49,200 nt of DNA from Akkermansiaceae bacterium (GCA_024233135.1 JACKPZ010000026.1:1-49200), one strand, 5' to 3'; positions 23,339 through 33,002 are shown, counted from the stretch's first letter. Numbers and translations: made by a program. Notes: generated from the letters alone by a model not told the origin.

Positions 23339-25480
23339 TCAGGAGGCGGCGATATACTTCATGATCGCCGCGAGCCATGCGGCCTGCCCCTTCGCGTTCA
23401 AATGGATGGCGTCGGTGGTCATGAGATCGTTGAGGGTGCCGTCGGAGTCGAGAAACATCGGACGCAGATCCTGATAGAACACACGTTCGTTGTCCGCCAA
23501 CAACGGGACTCTCTCGTGCAAGACGTCGATCTCCGCGCGGCGCGGGTCATCCGGCCGTTCGCCCGCGGGGAAACACCCGAGCACGAGGAACTTTGTTTCC
23601 GGGAGTTTCGCCTTCAGGCGCTCCACCACGGCGGCGGTTCCGGCGGCGGTTTCCTCCCCCGTGTGGCCGCCGGTGTTGATGTTGTTCACGCCGATCATCA
23701 GGACGACCCACTCCGGTTTGAGTCCGTCGAACTGGCCGTGGTCGATGCGCCACAGAAGGTGCTCCGTGCGGTCGCCCGAGAGCCCGAGCGAAAGCGCCTC
23801 GCCTTCGCCGAAGACCTTGTCGATCGGGCGGTTTCCACCGGCGTGGCTGACGCGGTCCTTGTGACCGGTGAGCGCCTGGGAAATCGAGTCGCCGAGGAAC
23901 ACCACGCGCGCGTCCGGGTGTTCCTCGGCCGCCCGTTTCACATTGGCGAACGCGTTCCGCCAGAGTCCCTTCGGCCACCCCTGGCCGGCGGCGCGGTATT
24001 CGGAAGAAGGCACGGGAACGATGGCGGGGTTCGTTCCGCGGCCGGTGGCGGCGAGCAGGAAACGCCGCAGCGGATCGGCCGGATGCAGCCCGTGCGGGTG
24101 GTGCCCGGCGCCGGGTTTGCGCCAAACTTTCACGACGCCGCCGAGTTTGGTTAGATTCGCGGCGAGTTCCTCGCCGTTCTGCTTGGGAGGCACCACCTCA
24201 TCCGCGCTGCCGAGCACGAGCGCGACGGGGATCTTCGCACTGGCGATCGGCCCGAGCACGCTCTCGTCCCTCGGCTGTTGGTGTTTCATCGCCGCGGCCT
24301 CGTCGAGGCTCCACGCAGCGAGCAGGCGTTTCCAATCGTCCTCCGAACGCTTGCCGCCGTGGCCGCCGGGCCAGCTACGGAAATCGCAGACGGGATTGTC
24401 GCCGTAGATCGCCGTGACCTTCTCCGGATTCCGCGAGGCCCACAGGAAGATCGGAAGGCCGCCGCGGGACATGCCTTCGAGCACGGGTTTTTTCGAGAGA
24501 CCGAGCGTTTCCGTCGCAAACTGATAGAACGCGTCCCATCGTTCCATCGCCCCGGGACCGCCATAGAGGTCCGAAACATCGCAGTAGCCGATGTGGAAAC
24601 CACGATCCAACAGCGAGAGGTCGAGCTCCGGTTCGTGGCCGAAGAAGCGGGCGCGCCAGATCCACGGACGCCCCTCCGCGCTCTGCGATGGCGCGACGAT
24701 CTTGCAGGCCGCACCGTTTCCGGGCAGCGGAAAGTCAACCGAGACACATCCGTGGAACAGCGACCGCTTCGGTTCCACGCCGGCGTTCACGAGGAGTTGG
24801 CGGACGTCGTGGTTTTCGTCGAAGCGGATGGTGATCTGTTCGAACAACTGGTTGGCGACGTCCTGATGACCGAACGTGTCCGGGTGCACGCCGTCGCTGG
24901 TGCCGTCCGCCCGCAGCGCGCCATCGATGGAGTGGTGGAAAACCCCCGGTTCCGCCTCCGCAATCCGCTGATAGATCCGCCGGATCTCGCAGATATGGGG
25001 AACCCGCTCCTTGAGGTTCGCCACGCGTTCGGGTTTCAAGCCCTTGCGATCCGGAAACATCGGCGGCGGGCCGGCGAAGTGAATTTCCACGTTGGGATTC
25101 GTGGCACGGAGCGAGTTCAGCACGAATCGAGCGTCTCCCTCGAGGTCGCCGTGGTTCTTCCAGTTGTCCGGGCTGGTGTTGCTGTCGTTGGTGCCGAGCA
25201 TCACGACGGCCACGTCCGGTTTCCATGCGACCGCTTGTTTGAAGATTTCGCTGTTGGTGAGGGAGTTTCCGGCCTTGAGCGAAAGACAAGCGCCGCCGCG
25301 GGCGAAGGCACGGACCTCCGCTTTTTCTCCCAACAAATGCCCGAGCCGCGCCGGGTATCCATTGTGTTGCGGATCCTCGGCGTGCGCGCCGGTGGAAATC
25401 GAATCGCCGATCACCGCGACCCGTAGCGGAGCGGCGGAAAGCAATGGCGCGAGCGCGGCGGCGAGGACGAGGGCCTTCAT
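23339..25480 (-). CDS. trimodular secreted esterase: SGNH + alpha/beta hydrolase + SGNH
   Basis: The 713-residue protein has a signal peptide (residues 1-17) and three catalytic modules. Module 1 (about 20-225) is SGNH: Ser27 in GDSIS, Asn98 in GTND and Asp196/His199. Module 2 (about 235-480) is an alpha/beta hydrolase: Ser338 in GMSRGG, Asp427 and His460. Module 3 (about 510-713) is a second SGNH: Ser532 in GDSIS, Asn599 and Asp690/His693. All three triads look complete. SGNH and this type of alpha/beta hydrolase are common carbohydrate esterases, removing acetyl or other acyl groups from polysaccharide. The gene starts 1 bp after the GH95 stop. The ATG at 25480 fits the signal peptide; an upstream in-frame start would overlap GH95. 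Confidence 0.9.
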   Translation of the reverse strand: MKALVLAAALAPLLSAAPLRVAVIGDSISTGAHAEDPQHNGYPARLGHLLGEKAEVRAFARGGACLSLKAGNSLTNSEIFKQAVAWKPDVAVVMLGTNDSNTSPDNWKNHGDLEGDARFVLNSLRATNPNVEIHFAGPPPMFPDRKGLKPERVANLKERVPHICEIRRIYQRIAEAEPGVFHHSIDGALRADGTSDGVHPDTFGHQDVANQLFEQITIRFDENHDVRQLLVNAGVEPKRSLFHGCVSVDFPLPGNGAACKIVAPSQSAEGRPWIWRARFFGHEPELDLSLLDRGFHIGYCDVSDLYGGPGAMERWDAFYQFATETLGLSKKPVLEGMSRGGLPIFLWASRNPEKVTAIYGDNPVCDFRSWPGGHGGKRSEDDWKRLLAAWSLDEAAAMKHQQPRDESVLGPIASAKIPVALVLGSADEVVPPKQNGEELAANLTKLGGVVKVWRKPGAGHHPHGLHPADPLRRFLLAATGRGTNPAIVPVPSSEYRAAGQGWPKGLWRNAFANVKRAAEEHPDARVVFLGDSISQALTGHKDRVSHAGGNRPIDKVFGEGEALSLGLSGDRTEHLLWRIDHGQFDGLKPEWVVLMIGVNNINTGGHTGEETAAGTAAVVERLKAKLPETKFLVLGCFPAGERPDDPRRAEIDVLHERVPLLADNERVFYQDLRPMFLDSDGTLNDLMTTDAIHLNAKGQAAWLAAIMKYIAAS

Positions 25481-25481
25481 G

Positions 25482-27902
25482 TTAGAGAGACGCGTCGAAT
25501 TCCACCTGCCGGCCACGGGACCCCTCGACGCGGCGTTTCTTCTCGCCGCTGCGGACCGTGAACGGCCCGTCGAACTCGGGGGTCACCACGGCCTTCACGA
25601 GTTCGCCGTTTTTCCACGTCACATCGACTTTCGCCCCGCCGCGGGCGCGCAGGCCGGTCACACTGCCTTCCGGCCACACGGACGGCAGGGCGGGCAGCAG
25701 GTCGATCACGGGGCCGCCCGCGGGATCGACCTCCTGGCTTTGCAGCAGCATTTCGCTGACGGCCGCGGTGCCGCCGAAGTTGCCGTCGATCTGGAACGGA
25801 GGGTGGAGACAGAAAAGGTTCGGAGCGCTGCGGGTGATGAGCAGGTTGAGCAGTCTGTGGCTGCGGTCGCCATCACGAAGCCGTGCCCAGAAATTCGATT
25901 TCCACGCCATCGACCAACCGGTGGACGCGTCGCCACGAGCCTCCAGCGTGCGGCGCGCGCCTTCGAACAACACCGGCGTGGCGGCGGTGATCTCGCGGCC
26001 CGGATGAAGTCCCCACAAATGCGAGACGTGGCGGTGTTTCGGCTCGGCCTCCTTGTATTCCTTGATCCATTCGAGAATCCGTCCGTCGCTTCCCGTGCGG
26101 GTGGGCGCGAGTTTCCCGCGAGCCTCGTCGAGTTTCGCGGCGAGCTCGGAATCGGTGCCGAGGAGTGTCGCCGCGGCCGCGGTGTTGGCGAAGAGATCTC
26201 GGAGGATCTGCTGATCGTAAGTGGCGCCGTAGGTGAGCGTGTGGCGCTGGGGTTTCCCGCCGTCCTTCGGTTCGATGAAGTACGAATTTTCCGGCGAGTT
26301 CGATGGGGAGGTGACCAACCGGCCGCGCTCCGGTTCCTCGATCAACGTCGCGAGGAAGAACCGGCATGCCTCCTTCATCACGGGGTAGTATTCACGAAGA
26401 AAATCCACATCGCGGGCGGTTTCGAAGTGCAGCCAGATATGCTGCGCGAGCCACGCGCCGCAGGTCGATCCCGAGCCGGCGGAGGTGTTCGACGGCGCGG
26501 TATATCCCCACGGATTCTGGGTGTGGAAGCAGAGCCAGCCAGGTGCGTTGTAGTAGGCCTTGGCGGTTGCTTTGCCAGCCTCCGCCGTGTCCCGGATGAA
26601 ACGAAGAAGCGGCAGGTGGCACTCGGATAGACCCGTCGGCTCCGCGGGCCAGTAGTTCATCTGGAGATTGATGTTGCTATGGAAATCACCACGCCACGGG
26701 GTGTCGGTTTCCTCCGCCCAGATGCCCTGGAGGTTGGCGGGCAGCTGCGAGTCCGCACGCGAACTGGAAACGAGCAGGTGACGGCCGAACTGGAAATACA
26801 ACGCGTCGAGCGCCGGGTCCGGAGTCTTCTTCGCGCGCTGGACCCGCTCGGGAGTCGGGAGTTTCGCGGCGTCCGTTTCCGGGAGATCGAGCCGGCAGCG
26901 GTCCATCAGCGAAGCGTGATCGGCCGCGGCTGCGTCGCGCATCTTGTCGAAGGGCGTCGCGAGCGCGGCGGCAAGGCGTTCGCGCACGAGTGCGGTGAAA
27001 TCCTTGCCACCCGCCTTCATGTCGGTGCCGGCGGAGACAATCAAAACGACCTCATCCGCTTTGGAAACACGGAGGCCGTCATTGGTTGTTTCGAGCGTCC
27101 CGCCCTTGGCCTTCGCGCCGAGCACGGCCTGGTAGCGGAGCCCTTCGCCGCCCGGCCAGTCGAAGGTGAGCTGGCCTTCCATGATGAAATGATCGCCATC
27201 GGCGCGGGTATCCGCCTGCGCGGGTCTCGCCAGCGTGGCGAGAAACGAAAGCGCTCCCGGTTTGTCCGCGGACAGACGCAGGGTGATGACCTCCTCGTTC
27301 TTCGGAACGACCAACTCGCGGGTGAAGGTGACGCCACCTTGTTCGAATCTCGTGGTGATCACTCCCGTTCGCAGGTCGAGCGCGCGGCGGTAGTTCTTCG
27401 CCTCGCCATCGCCGTCGAACTTCACGACCAGATCGCCGAGCGTCTGATAGCAGCCGAACTGCGTCTTGTCGAAACGCTTGGTGCCCTCCGCCCAGCGGAA
27501 GTGTTTCTCGACGAGCGCGTTCGCCCCCGCGACGTCCCCCTCGAACAAACGCCTGCGGATCTCCGGCAGCGATTCCCACGCGTCCTTCTGGTTTGCTTCG
27601 TAGGGCCCGCCGGACCAGACGGTCGATTCGTTGAGGATCACGCGCAGCAGACCGGTGCCGCCGCAGTCCATCGCGCCGAGCCGGCCGTTTCCGGTGGGCA
27701 GGGATTCGAGGAAATCGAAACGCCGCGCTTCCTCCGCGAGCGGCGTGCGGGTTCCGTCGTTGGAGATCGGCACCCGCGCTTTCTCCATCTTCCGCGCCGG
27801 AGCGGAAAACCAGACATTCCATCCATCCTCCGCGGCGGAGGCGAACGATGCGGACAGGAGGACAACAAAAACGAAACGGGCGGAGATGGGATGCGGGCGC
27901 AT
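25482..27902 (-). CDS. GH95 alpha-L-fucosidase/galactosidase family protein
   Basis: The 806-residue protein has a signal peptide (residues 1-23). The N-terminal beta-domain of GH95 (LPTGNGRLGAM, LNESTVWSGGPYEAN) is followed by the (alpha/alpha)6 barrel. There, NLQGIWAEE, DFHSNINLQMNYWPAEPT and FQIDGNFGGTAAVSEML hold the catalytic Asn pair and Asp. GH95 enzymes remove alpha-1,2-L-fucose or alpha-L-galactose by inversion. The gene is translated with the trimodular esterase, 1 bp apart, which suggests a joint role in degrading a fucosylated, acylated polysaccharide. Substrate is an inference from the family. Confidence 0.95.
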   Translation of the reverse strand: MRPHPISARFVFVVLLSASFASAAEDGWNVWFSAPARKMEKARVPISNDGTRTPLAEEARRFDFLESLPTGNGRLGAMDCGGTGLLRVILNESTVWSGGPYEANQKDAWESLPEIRRRLFEGDVAGANALVEKHFRWAEGTKRFDKTQFGCYQTLGDLVVKFDGDGEAKNYRRALDLRTGVITTRFEQGGVTFTRELVVPKNEEVITLRLSADKPGALSFLATLARPAQADTRADGDHFIMEGQLTFDWPGGEGLRYQAVLGAKAKGGTLETTNDGLRVSKADEVVLIVSAGTDMKAGGKDFTALVRERLAAALATPFDKMRDAAAADHASLMDRCRLDLPETDAAKLPTPERVQRAKKTPDPALDALYFQFGRHLLVSSSRADSQLPANLQGIWAEETDTPWRGDFHSNINLQMNYWPAEPTGLSECHLPLLRFIRDTAEAGKATAKAYYNAPGWLCFHTQNPWGYTAPSNTSAGSGSTCGAWLAQHIWLHFETARDVDFLREYYPVMKEACRFFLATLIEEPERGRLVTSPSNSPENSYFIEPKDGGKPQRHTLTYGATYDQQILRDLFANTAAAATLLGTDSELAAKLDEARGKLAPTRTGSDGRILEWIKEYKEAEPKHRHVSHLWGLHPGREITAATPVLFEGARRTLEARGDASTGWSMAWKSNFWARLRDGDRSHRLLNLLITRSAPNLFCLHPPFQIDGNFGGTAAVSEMLLQSQEVDPAGGPVIDLLPALPSVWPEGSVTGLRARGGAKVDVTWKNGELVKAVVTPEFDGPFTVRSGEKKRRVEGSRGRQVEFDASL

Positions 27903-27975
27903 AAGGAACCGCCAGCTTACGTCTCCGCCCGTCCGGGCTTGTCAGATTGTTGCCGGGCCGGCCGGCATCCGCCGC

Positions 27976-28512
27976 CTACTTCGGCAGGATCACGATCGCG
28001 TGTTCGTCGTAACGCGCCTTGGCCCGCGCCTGGTCGAGCACGTATTTCAACACGCCACCAGCCGGGAGTTTCTTCAGGGTGAGTGTGATCTTGATGTCGT
28101 TGAGCTCACCTTTGGGATCCTGGATGATGAAATTCGGCGCCACGTCTTTTTTTGACTCCTTCTCGACGATGGTGCCGAGCGCATCGAGAGACTCCTGCAA
28201 GGTCGCCTCGCTCACGCGGAACTCGGGCACCACCACGGAGCCGAATTTCGACTCGCGGCCCTTGGCGGCGATCGCGCCTCCGTTCACCTTCAACTGGCCG
28301 AGGCTGTAGCGCGCGTGGGCGTGCTTCGGGTTGAGTTGGAGGGCTCTCGTGTAGGCGGCTTTGGCGGCGACCGCGTCGCCCGCTTTCTCGGCGGCCTGGC
28401 CTTGCTGGTAGTAGGCCTGCGCCTGCTGGCCGGCCGTCGGCTTGGTGGCGGTCTGGGCGATCGCGGCGGGCACGAACGCCGAAATGGCGACTGCTAGAAG
28501 GATTTGTTTCAT
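27976..28512 (-). CDS. exported TPR protein with secretin N-domain-like C-terminus
   Basis: The 178-residue protein has a signal peptide (residues 1-20, ending IAQ). A TPR-like helical pair follows (about 27-75, AYYQQGQAAEKAGDAVAAKAAY). The C-terminal beta-alpha-beta unit (about 97-177) runs VSEATLQESLDALGTIVEKES to the final strand and resembles the STN/secretin N-terminal short domain. Nothing suggests catalysis. It may interact with a secretin or outer-membrane partner; this is inference. The ATG at 28512 fits the signal peptide, while the longer frame from 28560 would add nonmatching residues. Monocistronic; the flanking GH95 gene starts 73 bp downstream. Confidence 0.7.
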   Translation of the reverse strand: MKQILLAVAISAFVPAAIAQTATKPTAGQQAQAYYQQGQAAEKAGDAVAAKAAYTRALQLNPKHAHARYSLGQLKVNGGAIAAKGRESKFGSVVVPEFRVSEATLQESLDALGTIVEKESKKDVAPNFIIQDPKGELNDIKITLTLKKLPAGGVLKYVLDQARAKARYDEHAIVILPK

Positions 28513-28754
28513 GGTGTTTTTGCGGGTTTGTGGCAATCCGACCGCTAACACCCCACCCACCGCGGCGCAACCTGCATTTGAAACCCGCCGTCGTTTCTTC
28601 GCCCGGCGTGCATACTGCGTATATCAATGCTCCATGCGGAAGCGTCCGGGCCGGCCGCACGGAGCGCCGCGGGTGCCCCGGCTTGGGCATTGCGGCGGGC
28701 GGCGGGGTCCGCTAGCATCCGCGGCGGCGCGGGGGTTCCCGCTCCGGATTTCTC
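28513..28754. promoter_or_regulatory. divergent intergenic region before the TPR gene and trkA
   Basis: The 242-bp region separates two divergently transcribed genes, so it should hold both promoters. A short inverted repeat, ATAC-TGC-GTAT at 28612-28622, is the only structured element I saw and is too short to name. No promoter boxes could be identified confidently. Confidence 0.4.
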
Positions 28755-30104
28755 ATGAACATCATCATCGTCGGTGCCGGCGAGATCGGCCGCCACCTCG
28801 CGTCCGTCCTGTCGCAGGAGGCCCACAACATCTCCGTGATCGAGAAGGACGCCGCGCTGGCATCCGAGCTCGAGCAGGCGATCGACGCCAAGGTGATCCA
28901 CGGCAACGGCTCGAGCATCGAGGACCTGGTGGAGGCCGATGTGGGCGATTGCGATTTGTTCGTGGCGCTGACCTCGTCGAACACCGCGAACATGATGTCC
29001 GCCTCGATGGCCAAGGCGCTCGGCGTCGGCGAGGTGATCAGCCGCGTGCATCCCGGACTCCAGCGCGAGGAATGGCTGTTCGATTTCAAGGGCCACTTCG
29101 GCATCGACCACATCTTCAGCTCGGAGCGCCTCACGGCCATCGAGATGGCGAAGTACATCCGCAATCCGGATTCGATGGTCGTCGAGGAACTCGCCCGCGG
29201 CCGGATCGAGCTGCAGCAGTTGCGCGTCGGCGAGAACTCGCAGGCGATCGGAATCCCGCTGCGCAAACTGGGAGCGCCCACCGGCATCCGGCTGGCGATG
29301 GTGACCCGCGGCGGCGAGAACAGCGTGCCGGATGCGGAGACGGAACTCGCCGCCAACGACATCGTCACGATCTTCGGCGAGCCGCGGAAAATGCGCGACT
29401 TCGCCCAGCGCCTGCAGGGCCGCCGCGCGAAACGCGAGCGCATGAGCGTGGTCATCTTCGGCGGCAACGAATACGGATTCACCCTCGCCCAGATGCTTGA
29501 GAGCGTGGATTGCAATGTCCGGATTTTCGAGAAGGACCCCGCGCTCTGCCACAAGCTCGCCGACCGCCTCGCCAACACCACCGTCATCCAGGCGGACGCG
29601 ACGATGGTCGCCGAGCTCAAGGAGGAACAGGTGGGCGACGCCGACTTCTTCATCGCCACCAGCGCGGATGACGAAGACAACGTGATGTCCTGCCTGCAGG
29701 CGCACACGCTCGGCGCGGCGAACTGCCTCACGCTCATCCACCGGGCCGACTACGCGGCCGCGATCTCGGCCAGCGGCCACCATTTCGGCATCCGCTCCGC
29801 GGTCAGCCCGCGCGAGGCGACGCGGCGCGAGATCCAGCGTTTCATCACCACCGACAAGTTCCATGTGATGAAGTCGTTCCCCGGCGCGAAGCTGATCGAA
29901 ATGCGCGTCGCCAAGGGCGCCATCGCCACCGGCCACATGATCCACGAGGTCGAGTGGCCGCAGGGCGCGGTGCTCGTCGGCCACCTGCGCGGCATCCACG
30001 CCGACGTCCCGGGCCCGGACACCGTGCTGCTCGCCGACGACCACATCTACGCGGTGGTTGCGGACGCGTCGCTCAAGCCCTTCCTCCGCCTGCTGTCCGC
30101 CTGA
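28755..30104 (+). CDS. trkA: Trk potassium uptake NAD-binding protein
   Basis: The 449-residue protein has two tandem RCK modules. Each has a Rossmann-type NAD-binding domain, IVGAGEIGRHLA (residues 5-16) and VIFGGNEYGFTLA (about 233-245), followed by a TrkA-C domain. It is the cytoplasmic gating subunit of the Trk potassium transporter. TrkA of this double length is the E. coli type. It lies 25 bp before trkH on the same strand, so the two are probably co-transcribed. Confidence 0.96.
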   Translation: MNIIIVGAGEIGRHLASVLSQEAHNISVIEKDAALASELEQAIDAKVIHGNGSSIEDLVEADVGDCDLFVALTSSNTANMMSASMAKALGVGEVISRVHPGLQREEWLFDFKGHFGIDHIFSSERLTAIEMAKYIRNPDSMVVEELARGRIELQQLRVGENSQAIGIPLRKLGAPTGIRLAMVTRGGENSVPDAETELAANDIVTIFGEPRKMRDFAQRLQGRRAKRERMSVVIFGGNEYGFTLAQMLESVDCNVRIFEKDPALCHKLADRLANTTVIQADATMVAELKEEQVGDADFFIATSADDEDNVMSCLQAHTLGAANCLTLIHRADYAAAISASGHHFGIRSAVSPREATRREIQRFITTDKFHVMKSFPGAKLIEMRVAKGAIATGHMIHEVEWPQGAVLVGHLRGIHADVPGPDTVLLADDHIYAVVADASLKPFLRLLSA

Positions 30105-30129
30105 GCCGGGAAACCGCAACGCCGCTTCC

Positions 30130-31620
30130 ATGAATCCGCGCCTCGTTTCCCGCATCCTCGGCATCCTCATCATGCTCGAGGCCGTGGCGATGCTCGGCTG
30201 CGGCGTCTTCGCGCGCTTCGACGTGCTCGAGGGCGACGAAGCCGCGGCCGCCGCGCTCTTCATGTCCGCGGGAGTCACCGGAGCCTTCGCCGTTGCGATG
30301 ATCCTCGCCGGCGGTCTGCGCAACGTGGTGGACCGCATCCCGCGGCGCGAGGGCGTGCTCATCGTCGGCCTCGGCTGGCTTCTGTGCAGCGCCTTCGGCG
30401 GCATCCCCTATCTGTTCTGCCCGCCGGGGCTCAACTGGGCGGCGGCGTTTTTCGAAAGCGCGTCCGGGTTCACCACCACCGGATCCTCGGTGATGACGGA
30501 CATCGAGGCATGGCCGCGCGGGCTGCTGCTGTGGAGGTCGGTGACGCAGTTGTTAGGCGGCATCGGCATCCTGGTTTTGTTCGTCGCGGTGTTGTCGTAT
30601 CTCGGGCTCGGGTCGAAGTCGCTTTTCATGAACGAATCCTCGTTCCGCGGCGGCGAGTCGGGCATGGCACGCATCCACGACACCTCGCTCGCGCTGCTGC
30701 GCATCTACCTCGGCTTGTGCGCGGCCTGCGCCATCGGCCTGCGGATGATGGGATTCACCTGGTTCAACGCGTGGTGCCACTCGATGACCGCGGTTTCCAC
30801 CGGCGGCTTCAGCCCGCACAACCGCAGCATCGGCTTCTATTCGGACTGGGGCAACGGCTGGCTCATCGAGATGTGGATCACCATTTTCATGTTCCTCTGC
30901 AGCCTGAATTTCCTCATCTACGTGGTCATCCTGCGGAAAAACTGGAAGCGGCTGCGGCAGGAGGAGGACGCCAAGTGGCTGGCCGGCATCTGCGTCGCCT
31001 TCATCCTCATCATCGCCGGCGGCCGCGCGTTCCATGGCGACGACACCTTCACGCACGCGCTGCGCGACGCCTCATTCGTGGTGGTCACCATCGTCTCGAC
31101 CACCGGTTTCGGCACCGCGGACTACGAACTATGGCCCGCGTGGTCGAAGGTGATGCTCGCCCTGCTCATGCTGATGGGCGGCTGCGCGGGATCGACGGCC
31201 GGCGGCTTCAAGGTCGGCCGCCTGATGGTCTTCCTGAAATCCGCGAAACTCGAGATCTCGAAAACCTTCCGGCCCAACATCGTGTTCCGCGTTTTCGTCA
31301 ACGGCAACCGCATCGACGACTCGTCGCGCGCGCGCGTGATGTTCTTCCTCACGCTCTATCTGATGATCGCGGTGTTCTCCACGGTGGTCGTCGGTTTCCT
31401 CGAAGCCGGCACCGGCATCGACCTCGAAACCTGCTGCGGCACCGTGCTCGCCACCTTGTCGAACATCGGCCCCGGTTTCGGCACCGTCGGACCGACCGAG
31501 AACTTCGCGCACCTGCGCGAGCCGACCCATGTGTTTCTCGCCTGGCTGATGATCCTCGGCCGTCTCGAGTTGTTCGCTCTGCTGGTGGTCTTCTTCCCCA
31601 GCGCGTGGCGCAAATACTGA
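30130..31620 (+). CDS. trkH: Trk potassium uptake transmembrane protein
   Basis: The 496-residue polytopic protein has the four repeats of the TrkH/KtrB superfamily, seen in SASGFTTTGSSV (selectivity filter 1), SMTAVSTGGFSPHN (filter 2), STTGFGTADYELWP (filter 3) and ATLSNIGPGFGTVGP (filter 4). It moves potassium across the inner membrane under TrkA control. I start at the ATG at 30130, which places the first transmembrane segment near the N-terminus; an upstream frame to 30058 would overlap trkA. It follows trkA by 25 bp. Confidence 0.96.
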   Translation: MNPRLVSRILGILIMLEAVAMLGCGVFARFDVLEGDEAAAAALFMSAGVTGAFAVAMILAGGLRNVVDRIPRREGVLIVGLGWLLCSAFGGIPYLFCPPGLNWAAAFFESASGFTTTGSSVMTDIEAWPRGLLLWRSVTQLLGGIGILVLFVAVLSYLGLGSKSLFMNESSFRGGESGMARIHDTSLALLRIYLGLCAACAIGLRMMGFTWFNAWCHSMTAVSTGGFSPHNRSIGFYSDWGNGWLIEMWITIFMFLCSLNFLIYVVILRKNWKRLRQEEDAKWLAGICVAFILIIAGGRAFHGDDTFTHALRDASFVVVTIVSTTGFGTADYELWPAWSKVMLALLMLMGGCAGSTAGGFKVGRLMVFLKSAKLEISKTFRPNIVFRVFVNGNRIDDSSRARVMFFLTLYLMIAVFSTVVVGFLEAGTGIDLETCCGTVLATLSNIGPGFGTVGPTENFAHLREPTHVFLAWLMILGRLELFALLVVFFPSAWRKY

Positions 31621-31655
31621 GCTTGCCAGCCCGCGATCCGGTGGAAACGTGCGCC

Positions 31656-32945
31656 ATGGACCGTGCCCCCACCCCACCCACCGGCCCAACGCGCGTGCTG
31701 GTCATCGGCGGCGGCTTCGCCGGCCTCGAATGCGCCCGCGAGCTGGCGGGCGACGATCGTTTCGAAGTCACGCTCATCGACCGCACGAACCACCATCTCT
31801 TCCAGCCGCTGCTCTATCAGGTGGCCACCGCCGCGCTGGCGGCGCCGGACATCGCGCGCTCGACGCGCCAGATCTTCGCCGGCGAGCGCAACGTCACCGT
31901 GCTGATGGACGAGATCGTTTCCATCGATGCGGCCGCCGTTTCCGCCACCGGGAAATCCGGCGCCGTCTATCAGGCGGACCGCATGCTCGTCTGCGTCGGT
32001 GCGCGCACGAGTTGGTTCGGCCACGACGAGTGGGAGAAACGCTCGCTGGGTTTGAAAACCCTCGCCGACGCCCGCGCCGTGCGCCGCCAGGTGCTCCAGA
32101 ACCTGGAAAACGCCGAGCTCACTCCCGGCTCCGCGGAGCGCGCCAAGCTCATGACCGTGGCGATCATCGGTGGCGGACCCACCGGCGTGGAGCTCGCCGG
32201 AGCCTTCGCCGACCTCGTCCACCGCTCGCTCAAGACCGACTTCCGCCGCATCGACACCTCCACCCTGCGCGTCATCCTCATCGAGGGCTCCGGGCGCGTC
32301 CTCGAGGCCTATGACGAGGACCAGAGCGAGTACGCCCGCCGCCGCTTGGAGAAACTCGGCGTCGAAGTCATGACCGGCGTCCGAGTTTCCGACATCCAGG
32401 GCGACACGCTGCATTTCAACGACGGCAACACGCTCGAATCCGCCGCCATCATCTGGGCCGCCGGCGTGGCCGCCCACCCGCTCGCCGCCACCCTCACCGA
32501 GCCCGCCGACCGCGGCGGCCGCATCCGCCCCGAGCCGGACCTCTCGCTGCCCGGCCACCCGCATGTGTTTCTGGCGGGCGACATCGTTTCGCTGAAAAAC
32601 GAGGACGGCAGCCCCGTGCCCGGCGTCGCCCCCGCCGCCGTGCAAATGGGCCAACACGTCGCCCGCATCCTCCAGCGCGAGGCCGACCAACCCGGCCGCG
32701 AGCGCCCGCCCTTCCGCTATCACGACAAGGGCATGATGGCCATCATCGGCAAGAACGCCGCCGTCGCCAAAACCGGCTCCATGCGCCTCCGCGGTTTCCC
32801 CGCCTGGCTCGCCTGGCTCTTCATCCACATCGCCTTCCTCGTCGGCTTCCGCAACAAGCTCGCCGTCCTGTTAGGCTGGGCCTACGCCTACATCCGCAAC
32901 GAACCGGAAACCCGCATCATCGTGGGCGATAGGGACGGTGCGTAA
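31656..32945 (+). CDS. type II NADH dehydrogenase-like FAD oxidoreductase
   Basis: The 429-residue protein has an FAD-binding GGGFAGLECARELA motif (about residues 18-31) and a NAD-binding GGGPTGVELAGAFADL motif (about 171-186). The C-terminal hydrophobic region (about 380-425) resembles the membrane-associating tail of NDH-2 enzymes. Such enzymes pass electrons from NADH to quinone without pumping protons. It follows trkH by 35 bp, co-directional. Function as NDH-2 is a family inference; a related oxidoreductase is possible. Confidence 0.88.
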   Translation: MDRAPTPPTGPTRVLVIGGGFAGLECARELAGDDRFEVTLIDRTNHHLFQPLLYQVATAALAAPDIARSTRQIFAGERNVTVLMDEIVSIDAAAVSATGKSGAVYQADRMLVCVGARTSWFGHDEWEKRSLGLKTLADARAVRRQVLQNLENAELTPGSAERAKLMTVAIIGGGPTGVELAGAFADLVHRSLKTDFRRIDTSTLRVILIEGSGRVLEAYDEDQSEYARRRLEKLGVEVMTGVRVSDIQGDTLHFNDGNTLESAAIIWAAGVAAHPLAATLTEPADRGGRIRPEPDLSLPGHPHVFLAGDIVSLKNEDGSPVPGVAPAAVQMGQHVARILQREADQPGRERPPFRYHDKGMMAIIGKNAAVAKTGSMRLRGFPAWLAWLFIHIAFLVGFRNKLAVLLGWAYAYIRNEPETRIIVGDRDGA

Positions 32946-33002
32946 CGCGAGCTTGCTGCCGGGCCAAACCCCGTGCCGCGTTGAAGCACGACCCATCCCC
33001 TG

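Noticed and set aside
26679..28082. 467-residue plus-strand open frame opposite GH95
   Set aside because: GH95 motifs on the minus strand are unambiguous; the plus frame reads as arginine-rich random protein.
28612..28622. ATAC-TGC-GTAT palindrome as a regulator site
   Set aside because: Only 11 bp with 4-bp arms; expected by chance several times in a window of this size.
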